From NCBI GenBank assembly GCA_020634575.1, contig JACKBM010000063.1:1-37819 (forward strand): a stretch of DNA of 37,819 nucleotides, written 5' to 3'. Both the position numbers and the translations under genes were made by a program. Below the pieces are notes generated by a model, which searched no databases, was not told the origin of the DNA, and saw only the letters and a list, made by a program, of their open reading frames with translations. Numbering within the stretch: position 1 is the first letter of the stretch; each line of letters opens with the position of its first letter. Origin of the DNA: Ardenticatenales bacterium (GTDB lineage: Bacteria; Chloroflexota; Anaerolineae; Promineifilales; Promineifilaceae). Of this stretch, positions 9,022-17,435 are shown piece after piece.

Positions 9022-10654
9022 ACGGGAAGCGGCCGGGGTTGAGCGGGCGGGTTAGCGCGTAAACCACGCCGCGGATGTCGGCGATTTCGGCGCCGGTCGC
9101 GAGGCGGGGCGGGCCGCCGAACTGGATGACTGCTGGCACGATCTCCAGCTGCCGGACGCCGTCCGCATCCAGCCAGACGTTTAAAATGGCTGTGCGTGGG
9201 TCGCCGTCGATCTCAAAGGCGAAGTTGCCCAGGCCGTAGACGATGACGCCAGCCCCGTAATATTCAATTCCCTGCAAAATATGAGCGTGATGGCCCACCA
9301 CCAGCGCCGCCCCGGCGTCGATGGCTGCGTGGCTGATTGCCTGCTGCGGCGGGCTGGGGTTGGCCTGGTACTCATAGCCGCTGTGCAGCACCACGATGAC
9401 ATGATCCACCTGGTCCCGCACCGCCGCCACATCAGCGGCGACAACCTCGGGCGTGCCCCAGGCCAGCCCAGGCGTCGTTGGTGTGGCGTCCCAGAGCTGT
9501 GTATCGAAGCCAGATACCTCGACTGGCACATTGACGTACGCCAGGAACGCAAGGCGTAGGCCATTTTGCTCGACGATGTAGGGGGCATGGGCGGCCGCCC
9601 GGTCGGCGCCGGCACCAATGGGGACAACGCCCTGGGCCTGGAGCAGGCCAATTCCCTGCAGCAGGCTTTCCGGACCGTAATCCATGCCGTGGTTGTTGGC
9701 CAATGAGACGATGTCAAAGCCGGCGCGGGCGACTGCCTCAGCGGCCGCAGGCGGCGCCTGGAAGGTGTAGCGCTTGGGCGCCGGCGCGCCGGTGTCGCCC
9801 AGGGCAGACTCCAGGTTGCCGATAGTCAGATCCGCCGCCGCCAGGATGTCACGAACGCCGGCGAAAGGGTAATCCAGGTTGTTTTGCACGCTGATAGCGT
9901 AGCCGAGGGCCCGATCCAGCATCAGGTCACCAGTGAAAGCGAGGTGGAGCAGGGGCTCATCACTCAGAAGCTGTGGCAGAAGGGCTGCCAGTTCGGTAGC
10001 CAGGTCCAGGTGGGCGGGATCGCTCAGGAGATAGTACGGCTGTTGCACGGGATAGGCTGGGTCGTCCGGTAGGAGGCCGGTGACGCGCAGCGCTTTGGCC
10101 GTGGGTGACATCCCGGCCCAGGGCTGGATGGTGACGCGCCCGTCCAAACCGGCCAGAATCTGCTCGAGGCCGGTCTGGGAAACGCCTTCGAGGGGGAGGG
10201 TGAAGGGGACGGTGAGGGCCAGCGGTTGTTGACCGGCCGGTAAACCCGCCGCCCCCGCCTCACCCGCTACCAGCGCCATCGTCACCTGGCCCGCTGCCCA
10301 AGCCGCGTCTGGCGCGGCCACAAAGCTGACGCCCCATTGGGCGCGGGCACCCATCTCGGCCAGGATGGCCAACAGGCGCCCTTCGCGGCTGGCCAGTGCC
10401 TCGGGCAGGGCCAACGTGACTGGCGGCAGGGGGGTGGCGGTGGCGGTAGGCAAAACAGTTGCCGTTGGCGCGACTGCCGGCAGGGGCAAAGCGGTAGCTG
10501 TTGCCTCGGCTACCGCTGTCGGGCTCGCGGTGGGGGCGACGGGGCTAACGGCTGCCATGGTGGCCGTTGCGGTTGGCGGGACGGAACTGCGGGCGGTCTG
10601 GCAGGCAGCCAGCAAGAGCAGCGGCAGCAAACGCCACAGTTTAGGAATGCGCAT
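9020..10654 (-). CDS. capA: CapA-family (poly-gamma-glutamate synthesis-type) lipoprotein
   Basis: 544 residues. Lipobox LLLLAAC gives Cys18; residues 20-80 are a Thr/Ala/Pro spacer. Residues 85-230 resemble a short periplasmic-binding-like region of unknown role. The CapA metallophosphoesterase-like domain spans about 237-515: AFTGDLMLDRALGYAI, TIGNLESALG, DIVSLANNHGMDYG, VVLHSGYEY, VVGHHAHILQGIE and YGLGNFAFE carry the expected Asp, Glu, Asn and His ligands. CapA proteins take part in poly-gamma-glutamate capsule formation or related surface polymers; no capB or capC is nearby, so the exact job is open. It overlaps the upstream carboxypeptidase gene by 14 bp, indicating one operon. Confidence 0.85.
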   Translation of the reverse strand: MRIPKLWRLLPLLLLAACQTARSSVPPTATATMAAVSPVAPTASPTAVAEATATALPLPAVAPTATVLPTATATPLPPVTLALPEALASREGRLLAILAEMGARAQWGVSFVAAPDAAWAAGQVTMALVAGEAGAAGLPAGQQPLALTVPFTLPLEGVSQTGLEQILAGLDGRVTIQPWAGMSPTAKALRVTGLLPDDPAYPVQQPYYLLSDPAHLDLATELAALLPQLLSDEPLLHLAFTGDLMLDRALGYAISVQNNLDYPFAGVRDILAAADLTIGNLESALGDTGAPAPKRYTFQAPPAAAEAVARAGFDIVSLANNHGMDYGPESLLQGIGLLQAQGVVPIGAGADRAAAHAPYIVEQNGLRLAFLAYVNVPVEVSGFDTQLWDATPTTPGLAWGTPEVVAADVAAVRDQVDHVIVVLHSGYEYQANPSPPQQAISHAAIDAGAALVVGHHAHILQGIEYYGAGVIVYGLGNFAFEIDGDPRTAILNVWLDADGVRQLEIVPAVIQFGGPPRLATGAEIADIRGVVYALTRPLNPGRFP

Positions 10655-11579
10655 CGGGTATGCAGGGGGCCGGGTATTGGCTCAGCAGATAGTCGGTCAG
10701 GAAGGTGCCATTTTCGTACAGCATAGTCGCCAATTCTATGCCGACATAACGGAAATGCCACGGTTCGTAGTAGAAGCCGGTCAGCGCAAACGCCTCGCGC
10801 GGGTAGCTCAACGTGAAGCCGTACTGGTGGGCGTTGGCCGCCAGCCAGATCCCTTCACTGGTCTGGTAAAAGTAGGTGTGGAACTGGATTTCCGGTTCGC
10901 CGACGATACCCGGCAACTCCGGTGAGCTGAAATCGATGGTTGTGCCGAGCTGGTGTTCGCTGAAACCGGGTGGCGCGCTCAGGATGCTGGCCGTCTCCGG
11001 GTTGTTGGTCAGCCATTTCTGGTAGGCGATGGCCTGGGAAGCGTAGCTGCGGTAGCCGGAGATGATCAACGGTTGCAGGCCGGCCGCTTCCATGGCGGCG
11101 ATCATTGCCTGGAGCGGCGCCAGCACCGGCTCGCGGACGCTGGTCGGGTAACCCAGGGTGATGGTGTCGCTGAAAACGGGATTGATCGAGACCAGGTCAG
11201 CCGGTTCATAGGTTCGGTTCAGGCCGTAGGTGAGGGTGACGATGGTCAGCAGATCATCGGCCGGGACGCGGGCGGAACAGGGGCCGATGGGGGTTGGTGT
11301 GGGTGTCACCGTGGGTGTGGCGGTCGCCGTTGCGGTTGGCGAAGCGGTGGCTGTGGGTAGTGGGGTGAGCGTGGGTGGGGGACCGGCCGGTTCCTCCGTT
11401 AGCGTCGCTTCTGGTTCGATGGCCGGGCTCGCGGTGGCGGTGTGGGTCGCGGCGGCTGTGGCCGTCAGCGTGACTGGCGCCGCCGTCGCACGGATAGCCA
11501 CCGCCTCTACGGCGCCATCGGACCCACAACCCAGCAACAGGCCGCTCAAAAGCAGCCAACCGAGCAACAGTCTTCGCAT
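10641..11579 (-). CDS. D-alanyl-D-alanine carboxypeptidase lipoprotein (VanY/M15B)
   Basis: 312-residue zinc carboxypeptidase that trims the terminal D-Ala of peptidoglycan stem peptides outside the membrane. Lipobox LSGLLLGC (Cys18), then about 80 residues of Thr/Pro/Ala spacer (TPTVTPTPTPIG), then the peptidase domain. Zinc ligands and the catalytic residue are visible in SEHQLGTTIDF (His209, Asp216) and YYEPWHFRYVG (Glu272, His275); the substrate region LIISGYRSYASQ precedes them. ATG 11579 is preferred over an in-frame TTG at 11585. It begins 2 bp after the hydantoinase stop and overlaps capA by 14 bp, so the three genes are probably co-translated. Confidence 0.9.
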   Translation of the reverse strand: MRRLLLGWLLLSGLLLGCGSDGAVEAVAIRATAAPVTLTATAAATHTATASPAIEPEATLTEEPAGPPPTLTPLPTATASPTATATATPTVTPTPTPIGPCSARVPADDLLTIVTLTYGLNRTYEPADLVSINPVFSDTITLGYPTSVREPVLAPLQAMIAAMEAAGLQPLIISGYRSYASQAIAYQKWLTNNPETASILSAPPGFSEHQLGTTIDFSSPELPGIVGEPEIQFHTYFYQTSEGIWLAANAHQYGFTLSYPREAFALTGFYYEPWHFRYVGIELATMLYENGTFLTDYLLSQYPAPCIPDAHS

Positions 11580-11581
11580 AA

Positions 11582-13192
11582 TCAATCAGATTGGGCCTGG
11601 CCCCAACCACCGCCGCCTGGTGTCTCCAGCTGAATCGTGTCACCGGCCTCGACCGGCAGGGTGATTTTGCCGGGTAGCTCCGTGGCCTTGCCGGCCCGGA
11701 TCAGCTGGTTGCGCCCGCGTGCACCCGGCTGACCGCCCTTGAGCCCATACGGCTGCGTCTCGCGCCGCTCGCTCATGATGGTGGCGGTCACTGGGGCGAG
11801 GAATTGGACGGCGCGGATCAGGCCGTCACCGCCGGGGTGCTGCCCCTGGCCGCCGGAGCCACGGCGCAGGTTGTAGGCCAGCAAGCGCACCGGGAAATTG
11901 TATTCCAGCGCCTCGATAGGGGTGTTGAGGGTATTGCTCATGTGGGCGTGCATGCCGCTGCCGCCCGGTCCTGTCGCGCCGGCGCCCAGACCGCCGCCAT
12001 TTGTTTCGTAATAAACAAAGGGTTGGCGCTCGCCGGCGGCGTTGGTCATCAGGCCGCCAAAGGTGAAATTGTTCATCGTGCCCTGGCTGGCGGCGGGGAC
12101 GATCTCCGGCAGGGCTTCGGCCAGGGCGCCAAAGACAGCATCGACGATGCGCTGCGAGGTCTCGACGTTGCCGGCGGCGACGGCGTGCGGCGGGTCCGGG
12201 TCCAGCAGCGAGCCCGGCGGGATCCTCACCTCGATCGGGGTGAAGGCGCCCTGGTTCATGGGCAGCTCCATCTCCAGCAAGACAAGAGCCAGGCAGCGAA
12301 CGCAGTAGGCCACGGCGGACTCGACAATGGCCGGGACCGCGTTCAGATTGCCGGCGACGGCCGGCGCGGTGCCGGCAAAATCGACGACCATGCCATCGCC
12401 GGCCACGGTGATGGCCACCTGGATGGGCACTGGCGCCGCGCTCTGGCCATCGTTATCCAGATAGTCGCAGAAGCTGAAGGTGCCGGCCGGCATCCGGGCG
12501 ATGGCGGCGCGGGTCAGCCGCTCGGCGTAGGCCAGTAGCTCGCGGCCGTGGGCCAGTGTCGTCGCCAGCCCATTGCGGGCGACAATGTCCAGCAGGCGAC
12601 GGCTGCCGATGGTGTGGGCGGCGAGCTGGGCGGTCAGGTCGCCGGCTCGCTCGTTGGGGGTACGCACATTGCGCAGGATCAGGTCCCAGACGCCCTGGTT
12701 GCGCTGGCCGGCGGCGATGATTTTGATGGGCGGGATGATAATCCCTTCCTGGTAAATTTCGCGCGAGAGCGGCATCGAACCGGGCGAAATCCCACCGACA
12801 TCGGCGTGATGGGCCCGGCTGGCGACATAAAAACTGGGTTCCGCGGCGCCATCGACAAAGACCGGCGAGACCATGGTGATATCGGGCAGGTGGTTGCCGC
12901 CGAGGTAGGGGTCGTTTAGCACGACGACATCGCCGGGGACAAAGGGGCTGCAGCGCTCGATGGCGCAGGCGACCGAGGCCGGCATGGCGCCGAGGTGGAC
13001 GGGGATGTGGGCCGCCTGGGCCAGCATCTGGCCATCGCTCAGAAAGAGGGCGCAGCTAAAATCCAGCCGTTCCTTGATATTGGGGCTGAACGCGGTGCGC
13101 TCCAGGGTAACGCCCATCTCCTCGGCGACCGAGGCGAAGAGATTGCCGAAAATAGAGAGCGAGGCGGCAGTAGGCGCGGCGGGTTCGCTCAT
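11582..13192 (-). CDS. hyuB: Hydantoinase B / 5-oxoprolinase C-terminal-type subunit without HyuA partner
   Basis: 536 residues, the normal HyuB length. Recognisable blocks include [93 protein letters not shown] [36 protein letters not shown] and [18 protein letters not shown]. HyuB acts with the ATP-binding HyuA subunit in opening hydantoin or 5-oxoproline rings or in acetone/acetophenone carboxylases. No hyuA is adjacent here, which is unusual. Its ATG overlaps the stop of the phosphoribosyltransferase gene (ATGA, 4 bp), and the VanY gene follows with no gap. Confidence 0.88.
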   Translation of the reverse strand: MSEPAAPTAASLSIFGNLFASVAEEMGVTLERTAFSPNIKERLDFSCALFLSDGQMLAQAAHIPVHLGAMPASVACAIERCSPFVPGDVVVLNDPYLGGNHLPDITMVSPVFVDGAAEPSFYVASRAHHADVGGISPGSMPLSREIYQEGIIIPPIKIIAAGQRNQGVWDLILRNVRTPNERAGDLTAQLAAHTIGSRRLLDIVARNGLATTLAHGRELLAYAERLTRAAIARMPAGTFSFCDYLDNDGQSAAPVPIQVAITVAGDGMVVDFAGTAPAVAGNLNAVPAIVESAVAYCVRCLALVLLEMELPMNQGAFTPIEVRIPPGSLLDPDPPHAVAAGNVETSQRIVDAVFGALAEALPEIVPAASQGTMNNFTFGGLMTNAAGERQPFVYYETNGGGLGAGATGPGGSGMHAHMSNTLNTPIEALEYNFPVRLLAYNLRRGSGGQGQHPGGDGLIRAVQFLAPVTATIMSERRETQPYGLKGGQPGARGRNQLIRAGKATELPGKITLPVEAGDTIQLETPGGGGWGQAQSD

Positions 13193-13740
13193 TTGTCGAT
13201 AAAGACCGGCAGGTTACCCAGGGCGATGACGTGGGACCAATCATGATCCCCTTCGGTGAAGACGGCGGCGATCGCGTTGACCTGGGCGCCGGCGGCATCC
13301 ATGACGGCCTGCATCCCTTTCAGGGTGCTGCCGGTGCTGATGACATCGTCGATCAGGCAGACCTGGGCGGCCCGTAATTTAGCCTGATCGGTCTCGCCGA
13401 GATAGAGCGTCTGCGGCCGGCCGGTGGTGATGGAAACAGTTTCCGCGCTGATGGCCTCGCCCATGTAGAGTTTATGTGATTTACGCAGTACGACGTAGGG
13501 GATACCCATTTGCGCGCTCAGTTCGTAAGCCAGGGGGATACTTTTGGCCTCTGGCGTGACCAGGACATCAAAGGTATGTCCCTTGAGCTTTTCAGCCAGC
13601 GCTTTGGCGGTGACTTTGACGACTTCGGTGTCCCCCAGCATATTAAAGACGGCGATACGGACCCCCGGGGCCACCTCGAAAAGCGGCAGGTGACGTGTCA
13701 GGCCGGCGACCGCAACGGTATAGGTTTCTCGTTCTCCCAT
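13189..13740 (-). CDS. apt: Purine (adenine-type) phosphoribosyltransferase
   Basis: 183-residue type I phosphoribosyltransferase. The PRPP-binding loop is VCLIDDVISTGSTLKGM (about residues 127-143). The preceding KSHKLYMGEAISAETVSITTG resembles the flexible hood of adenine and xanthine phosphoribosyltransferases, and DVLVTPEAKSIPLAYELSAQMG the early APRT block. It probably salvages a purine base into its nucleotide in the cytoplasm; the exact base is uncertain, so the symbol is tentative. It is the first gene of the apt-hyuB-vanY-capA run and is divergent from the quinone oxidoreductase gene. The 192-bp gap between the divergent genes must hold both promoters, but I see no convincing -35/-10 pair. 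Confidence 0.8.
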   Translation of the reverse strand: MGERETYTVAVAGLTRHLPLFEVAPGVRIAVFNMLGDTEVVKVTAKALAEKLKGHTFDVLVTPEAKSIPLAYELSAQMGIPYVVLRKSHKLYMGEAISAETVSITTGRPQTLYLGETDQAKLRAAQVCLIDDVISTGSTLKGMQAVMDAAGAQVNAIAAVFTEGDHDWSHVIALGNLPVFIDK

Positions 13741-13932
13741 CTTATGCTATGCTCCTTGGACAATGTTTTTTGGGGCTCGTTGGACCCGTTTCTGCAACCG
13801 GCCGGCGGGCTCACTTCTCGGGAATTGGAGGCGCACGGCGGCTGCCATGGTTTGAAAAATAAGCCAGTTACGGCCCAAGTTTACCTGAGGTGGGGGGAAT
13901 TGGGAAGCTGCTTTGCGTATATGGAGGAACTG

Positions 13933-14916
13933 ATGCGAGCGGTTTTGGTGGAACAGCAGAGCGAGGGTACGCGGCTGGTTTGGGGCGAGACGGAGCCAGT
14001 GCAAATCAGTGCGGCGGATGAGGTTTTGGTGGATGTCAAAGCGTCAGCTGTGAATCGGGCTGACCTGCTGCAAGCGGCGGGTGGGTATGCGCCACCGGCC
14101 GGTGCCAGCCCTATCATTGGCCTGGAAATGGCCGGCGTCATCCGCGCCGTTGGTGAAGGGGTGCGGGAATGGCAACCCGGTGACCGGGTTTGTGCCTTAC
14201 TGCCGGGCGGCGGCTACGCGGAGCAGGTGGTGGTGCCCCAGGGGATGTTGCTAAAACTGCCGGACGACTGGAGCTTTGCCCAGGGAGCGGCGGTGCCCGA
14301 AGTGTGGCTAACTGCTTTCCTCAATTTATTTCTGGAAGGCGGCCTCGGCGAGGGCGAGACGGTGTTGATCCACGCCGGTGCCAGCGGTGTAGGCACGGCG
14401 GCGATTCAGTTGGCGCGAGCGGCACGGGCCCGGGCGTTTGTGACGGCAGGCAGTGCGGCCAAGCTGGCCAGCTGCCGCGAGCTGGGGGCAGAGCTGGCCA
14501 TCAATTACAAAGAAGAAGATTTTGTGGAACCGGTTCTGGCCGCGACTGATGGCCAGGGGGTGCATCTGATTCTGGACCCGGTGGGGGCGGATTACTGGAT
14601 GCGCAATCTACGGGCGCTGCGCTGGCGGGGGCGGCTGGTGATGATCGGGTTGTTGAGTGGTGGCAAGGCGGAAGTCAACCTGGGGCTGGTTTTGGGCAAG
14701 ATGGCCCGGGTGATCGGCTCGACGTTGCGCAACCGGCCGGTCGCCGAAAAGATCTGGATCACCGAGCAGTTCCGCACCCGCTTTTGGCCGGCGCTGGTGG
14801 CCGGCGATTTGCAGCCGATCATCGACACCAGCTTCCCCATGGCCGAGGCCCAGGCCGCCCACGACTACGTCGCGGCCAACCGGAACACCGGCAAGGTTAT
14901 CCTGACGCTGGCCTAG
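13933..14916 (+). CDS. NAD(P)H quinone oxidoreductase (zeta-crystallin/PIG3-like MDR)
   Basis: 327-residue zinc-free medium-chain reductase that passes electrons from NAD(P)H to a quinone or enone in the cytosol. The N-terminal GroES-like part shows VKASAVNRADLLQAAGGYAPP and GLEMAGVIRAVGEGVREWQPGDRV; the Rossmann part shows the cofactor motif HAGASGVGTAAIQLARAARA and LILDPVGADYW; the end is YVAANRNTGKVIL. No zinc ligands are seen, as expected for this subgroup. Start ATG 13933 follows GGAGGAACTG; the longer open frame upstream has no homologous N-terminus. A hairpin-forming repeat begins five bases after the stop. Confidence 0.93.
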   Translation: MRAVLVEQQSEGTRLVWGETEPVQISAADEVLVDVKASAVNRADLLQAAGGYAPPAGASPIIGLEMAGVIRAVGEGVREWQPGDRVCALLPGGGYAEQVVVPQGMLLKLPDDWSFAQGAAVPEVWLTAFLNLFLEGGLGEGETVLIHAGASGVGTAAIQLARAARARAFVTAGSAAKLASCRELGAELAINYKEEDFVEPVLAATDGQGVHLILDPVGADYWMRNLRALRWRGRLVMIGLLSGGKAEVNLGLVLGKMARVIGSTLRNRPVAEKIWITEQFRTRFWPALVAGDLQPIIDTSFPMAEAQAAHDYVAANRNTGKVILTLA

Positions 14917-14920
14917 AATT

Positions 14921-14980
14921 TAACCCGTCGGGTTCGCCAACCCGACAGGTTGCGGAACCCGACGGGTTGGCGAACCCCTC
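14921..14980. repeat. Palindromic repeat of the ACCCGACGGGT family after the oxidoreductase gene
   Basis: Contains AACCCGTCGGGTT and two exact 15-bp inverse arms, GGGTTCGCCAACCCG (14930-14944) and CGGGTTGGCGAACCC (14963-14977), around an 18-base loop. It ends in CCCCTCA like the hairpin at 8971-9021. It lies between the oxidoreductase stop and the next promoter and may help end transcription, although no T-run follows. Confidence 0.8.
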
Positions 14981-15023
14981 AGCGTCGTTTGCGCGGGTGG
15001 GGCTGGCCGGGGATTATTTGCAC

Positions 15024-15029
15024 TATAAT
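15024..15029 (+). promoter_or_regulatory. Candidate -10 element for the GNAT gene
   Basis: A perfect TATAAT (15024-15029) stands 27 bases before the acetyltransferase start, a rare word in this GC-rich DNA. No good -35 box is visible 16-18 bases upstream (the sequence there is GC-rich), so this is only a candidate. A start near 15036 would give a leader of about 15 bases that still contains CCGGAGGG. Confidence 0.4.
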
Positions 15030-15050
15030 GATGTCTCGCCGGAGGGTATG

Positions 15051-15602
15051 ATGGCTGATTTTGCCTCTCTGCAAATGCAATGTGTTGATATTTACGATAG
15101 CCCTGTCGCTGGCTTGCCGGCCGGCTACTCCCTGCGCTACTACCTGCCCGGTGACGAAGCAAATTGGCAGGCGATTCATGACGTGGCTGATGCTTACAAT
15201 CGAGACCGGCCGGATCTTTTCCGTAAGCAGTTTGGCACCAATCAGCACCTGTTGTCCTGGCGGCAGATCTACATGCTGGACTCAGCCGGGAAGGCGGTGG
15301 CCACGGTGACCGCCTGGTTTGACGAGCGGCGCATTCATGGCCCTTATTGGGGGCAATTACATTGGCTGGCGATTGTGCCGGAGCAGCAGGGCCAGGGCCT
15401 GGGGGATACGATGGTGACCGCTTGCCTGCAAACGCTACGTGGTCTGGGCCACCGGGAGGCGTTTTTGTTTACGGATAGCCGGCGCCTGCCCGCAGTGAAC
15501 CTTTATTTGAAGTATGGGTTCCGGCCGGTCATCAACTCACGTGAAGATGAGGTGGTCTGGCGTGAACTCGCGCCCCGGCTGCGTTACCCCGTCGCTCCAT
15601 AA
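15051..15602 (+). CDS. GNAT-family N-acetyltransferase
   Basis: 183 residues, cytoplasmic acetyl-CoA-dependent acetyltransferase; substrate unknown. The acetyl-CoA loop is visible as VPEQQGQGLGDTMVTACLQTL (Q/R-x-x-G-x-G/A type, about residues 119-139), preceded by the beta-4 strand YWGQLHWLAI and followed by AVNLYLKYGFRPVI, the usual C-terminal helix-strand. The start is ATG 15051 or 15048; GGAGGG at 15041-15046 fits 15051 better. The open frame further upstream crosses the previous gene and the repeat and is not used. TAA at 15600-15602 runs directly into the A-run of the following terminator. Confidence 0.85.
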   Translation: MADFASLQMQCVDIYDSPVAGLPAGYSLRYYLPGDEANWQAIHDVADAYNRDRPDLFRKQFGTNQHLLSWRQIYMLDSAGKAVATVTAWFDERRIHGPYWGQLHWLAIVPEQQGQGLGDTMVTACLQTLRGLGHREAFLFTDSRRLPAVNLYLKYGFRPVINSREDEVVWRELAPRLRYPVAP

Positions 15603-15626
15603 AAAAAGCCCGCACGGCGGCGGGCT
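15601..15626 (-). terminator. Intrinsic terminator for the minus-strand Crp/Fnr gene
   Basis: On the minus strand a stem AGCCCGC / GCGGGCT (15607-15613 with 15620-15626, 6-base loop) is followed by seven T. It lies 65-90 bases beyond the Crp/Fnr stop codon. It is also the convergent boundary with the GNAT gene. Confidence 0.8.
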
Positions 15627-15652
15627 CCCTCAAGATTTTGATTGATTTTATA

Positions 15653-15674
15653 CTCGGGCCGCTACCGGCCCGAG
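15653..15674. terminator. GC-rich hairpin between convergent GNAT and Crp/Fnr genes
   Basis: Perfect 8-bp stem CTCGGGCC / GGCCCGAG (15653-15660 with 15667-15674) with loop GCTACC. No T-run follows on either strand at once, although TATAAAA-type A/T-rich sequence precedes it. It may assist the neighbouring terminator or pause transcription. Confidence 0.5.
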
Positions 15675-15690
15675 CTGCGCCTGATATGAC

Positions 15691-16386
15691 CTAAAGGTAG
15701 ATCAACTTCTCCAGCTCTTCCTTGTCGGTGATGGTGAAATAACGGCCTTTGACGCGCACCAGGTCGGAGCGGCGGAAACGGCCCAGTGCCTTGTTAATGC
15801 TGACGCGGGTCGCGCCGGTCATCTCGGCCAGGTCGGTCTGGGTGAGGGAGAGGTTGATCATGATGCCATCCTCCACCTCGCGGCCATGCGTATCGGCCAG
15901 GTAAAGCAACTGACGAGCCAACCGGCCAGGCAGGTCCAGGAAAAAGATGTCGCTGATCTGGTTGTTGACGTGGCGCAGTCGCTTGGACAGGGTGCTCAGC
16001 ACATGATAGGCAAAGCCCGGATTGTTCTCCAGGAAGCGACGGAATGTGTCCCGGTGCAGGGTCAGCATTTCGGCCGGCTCGATGGCTTCGGCCGTGGCTG
16101 AGCGGGGCTCGTCGTCCAGCAGGGCAAGTTCGCCAAAGTGGTCACCAGCGCCCAAAATAGCCAGCAGCGCTTCCTGTCCATCCGGATTGGAGTGAGAGAT
16201 CTTCACTTTGCCTTTGCTGATGATGTAAAGCAAACCACCCGGATCACCCAGGTGAAACACGATCTGGCCGGCGCTAAAGCGGCGCGTTACCAGCTGATCC
16301 GCCAGCGTATTGATTTCGTCTATGCTTAACTTGCTGAAAAATGGCACATTTTTCAGAGCTGCGATGGCTGATGGATTGTTTTGCAT
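15691..16386 (-). CDS. Crp/Fnr-family transcriptional regulator
   Basis: 231 residues. The N-terminal cyclic-nucleotide-binding fold covers about 10-125: PFFSKLSIDEINTLADQL, GGLLYIISKGKVKI and the phosphate-binding cassette FGELALLDDEPRSATAEA, which keeps the Glu and the Arg-Ser pair seen in cAMP-binding members. A dimerisation helix (FLENNPGFAYHVLSTLSKRLRHVNNQI) follows, then a winged helix with TQTDLAEMTGATRVSINKALGRF as the recognition part. No Fnr-type cysteine cluster is present, so a nucleotide ligand is likelier than an iron-sulfur cluster. GAGGA lies 6 bases before the ATG. A 10-bp palindrome ACTGTACAGT at 16433-16442, about 47-56 bases upstream, is a possible operator. Confidence 0.92.
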   Translation of the reverse strand: MQNNPSAIAALKNVPFFSKLSIDEINTLADQLVTRRFSAGQIVFHLGDPGGLLYIISKGKVKISHSNPDGQEALLAILGAGDHFGELALLDDEPRSATAEAIEPAEMLTLHRDTFRRFLENNPGFAYHVLSTLSKRLRHVNNQISDIFFLDLPGRLARQLLYLADTHGREVEDGIMINLSLTQTDLAEMTGATRVSINKALGRFRRSDLVRVKGRYFTITDKEELEKLIYL

Positions 16387-16432
16387 CGGGTTCCTCTTCT
16401 ACATTGACCGCGCCCAGGCGGCATTCAGCATA

Positions 16433-16442
16433 ACTGTACAGT
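16433..16442. promoter_or_regulatory. Palindrome upstream of the Crp/Fnr gene, possible operator
   Basis: ACTGTACAGT is a perfect 10-bp dyad in the 69-bp gap between the MBL-fold gene and the Crp/Fnr gene. It may be an operator for autoregulation. It is short and does not match the textbook CRP (TGTGA-N6-TCACA) or FNR sites, so this is a weak call. Confidence 0.3.
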
Positions 16443-16455
16443 AATATCGCTACGA

Positions 16456-17325
16456 TTAGGATTCGACGGCGGCGTCTCTGGCTTCTTTTGCTTCAGATTT
16501 TGCCTGAGCGGCCCGGCGGTCCAGCAATTGCTGGAGCTGTTGCCGGTGCCATTCATGATATGGCTGCGAGGCGCCGTAAATGGCGCTGATCGCATCCACC
16601 GTCTCCTGGGCGGTTGCCCCACCCTTGGTGAAGGCGCTGAGTTTTTCCTGAACCTGGGTTAAGGCACAACGCATCGCTTCAACATGGCTCATGTCACCCA
16701 GAGGTCCCCTTCCAGGTACAATGAGCTGAACATCGTTCAATTCATTTTGCAGATAGTCCAGAGAATCAAGCCAGGCGTCGAGGTCCGCATTGAGCAGCGG
16801 GGGCATTTCGCCGATGGTCAGGCTGTCGCCCATGAACAAAATTCCCTGACGGGGCAGATGTGCCCAGATCGAGCCCGCCGCGGGGCCCGGAGCATGAATC
16901 AGGTCGATTTCATAAAGATGTTTGAGAATGGATAGACGATGGGAGAAGGTGACATCCGGCCGGTCCACCGGGCTGCTGCTGAGCTCTTTGCCGGCCAGCG
17001 GATTGCGCTGGGCCAGGCTGTCCAGCAACCCTTGCGGATACCGCTTTTCATAGCCTAGCAGGGTGGCTCGAGTCACATCATGCGTCACAATCTTGGCATT
17101 CAGCCAACGGGTGTTCAGCAGTCGGTCGCCATTGTCATCCAAAATAATCAGGTATTGCACGGGGGCGGCATTGATCTGGCGCAGTCTCATTGCCCAATGG
17201 CGAGCATCACGAGGATATGATGGTGCGTCAATGCAGATGATGCCCCGAGGGGTCATGATGGCGCCAACGTTGACACCCTCATAATTTATCTCTGCATAAA
17301 TGCCTTCAGCCAGCTGCTGCATCAA
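16456..17325 (-). CDS. MBL-fold protein lacking the metal ligands (probable non-hydrolytic paralogue)
   Basis: 289 residues with the layout of a metallo-beta-lactamase-fold hydrolase: strands AEINYEGVNVGAIMTPRGIICIDAPSYP at the start, then the region where THxHxDH is expected, then IHAPGPAAGSIWAHLP, ILFMGDSLTIG and LIVPGRGPLGD. In active members these blocks carry His/Asp ligands (HxHxDH; HTPGHTPGS; PGHGP). Here they read ILDDNGDRLL (61-70), HAPGPA (144-149) and PGRGP (204-208), so the usual His residues are replaced; only the Asp of GDSL remains. It may be a binding or regulatory protein. The C-terminus is charged, probably helical. It lies between the Crp/Fnr and AlaX genes on the same strand. 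Confidence 0.75.
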   Translation of the reverse strand: MMQQLAEGIYAEINYEGVNVGAIMTPRGIICIDAPSYPRDARHWAMRLRQINAAPVQYLIILDDNGDRLLNTRWLNAKIVTHDVTRATLLGYEKRYPQGLLDSLAQRNPLAGKELSSSPVDRPDVTFSHRLSILKHLYEIDLIHAPGPAAGSIWAHLPRQGILFMGDSLTIGEMPPLLNADLDAWLDSLDYLQNELNDVQLIVPGRGPLGDMSHVEAMRCALTQVQEKLSAFTKGGATAQETVDAISAIYGASQPYHEWHRQQLQQLLDRRAAQAKSEAKEARDAAVES

Positions 17326-17435
17326 ACCTACCTGAGATCCGTTTGACGCCTAAACAAGCGCCATCACCCGGACAAAACCGCCGTCACACTACTTTACCCC
17401 ATTTTCCCCGATTTGCGTTGAAGTTACACTCAATC

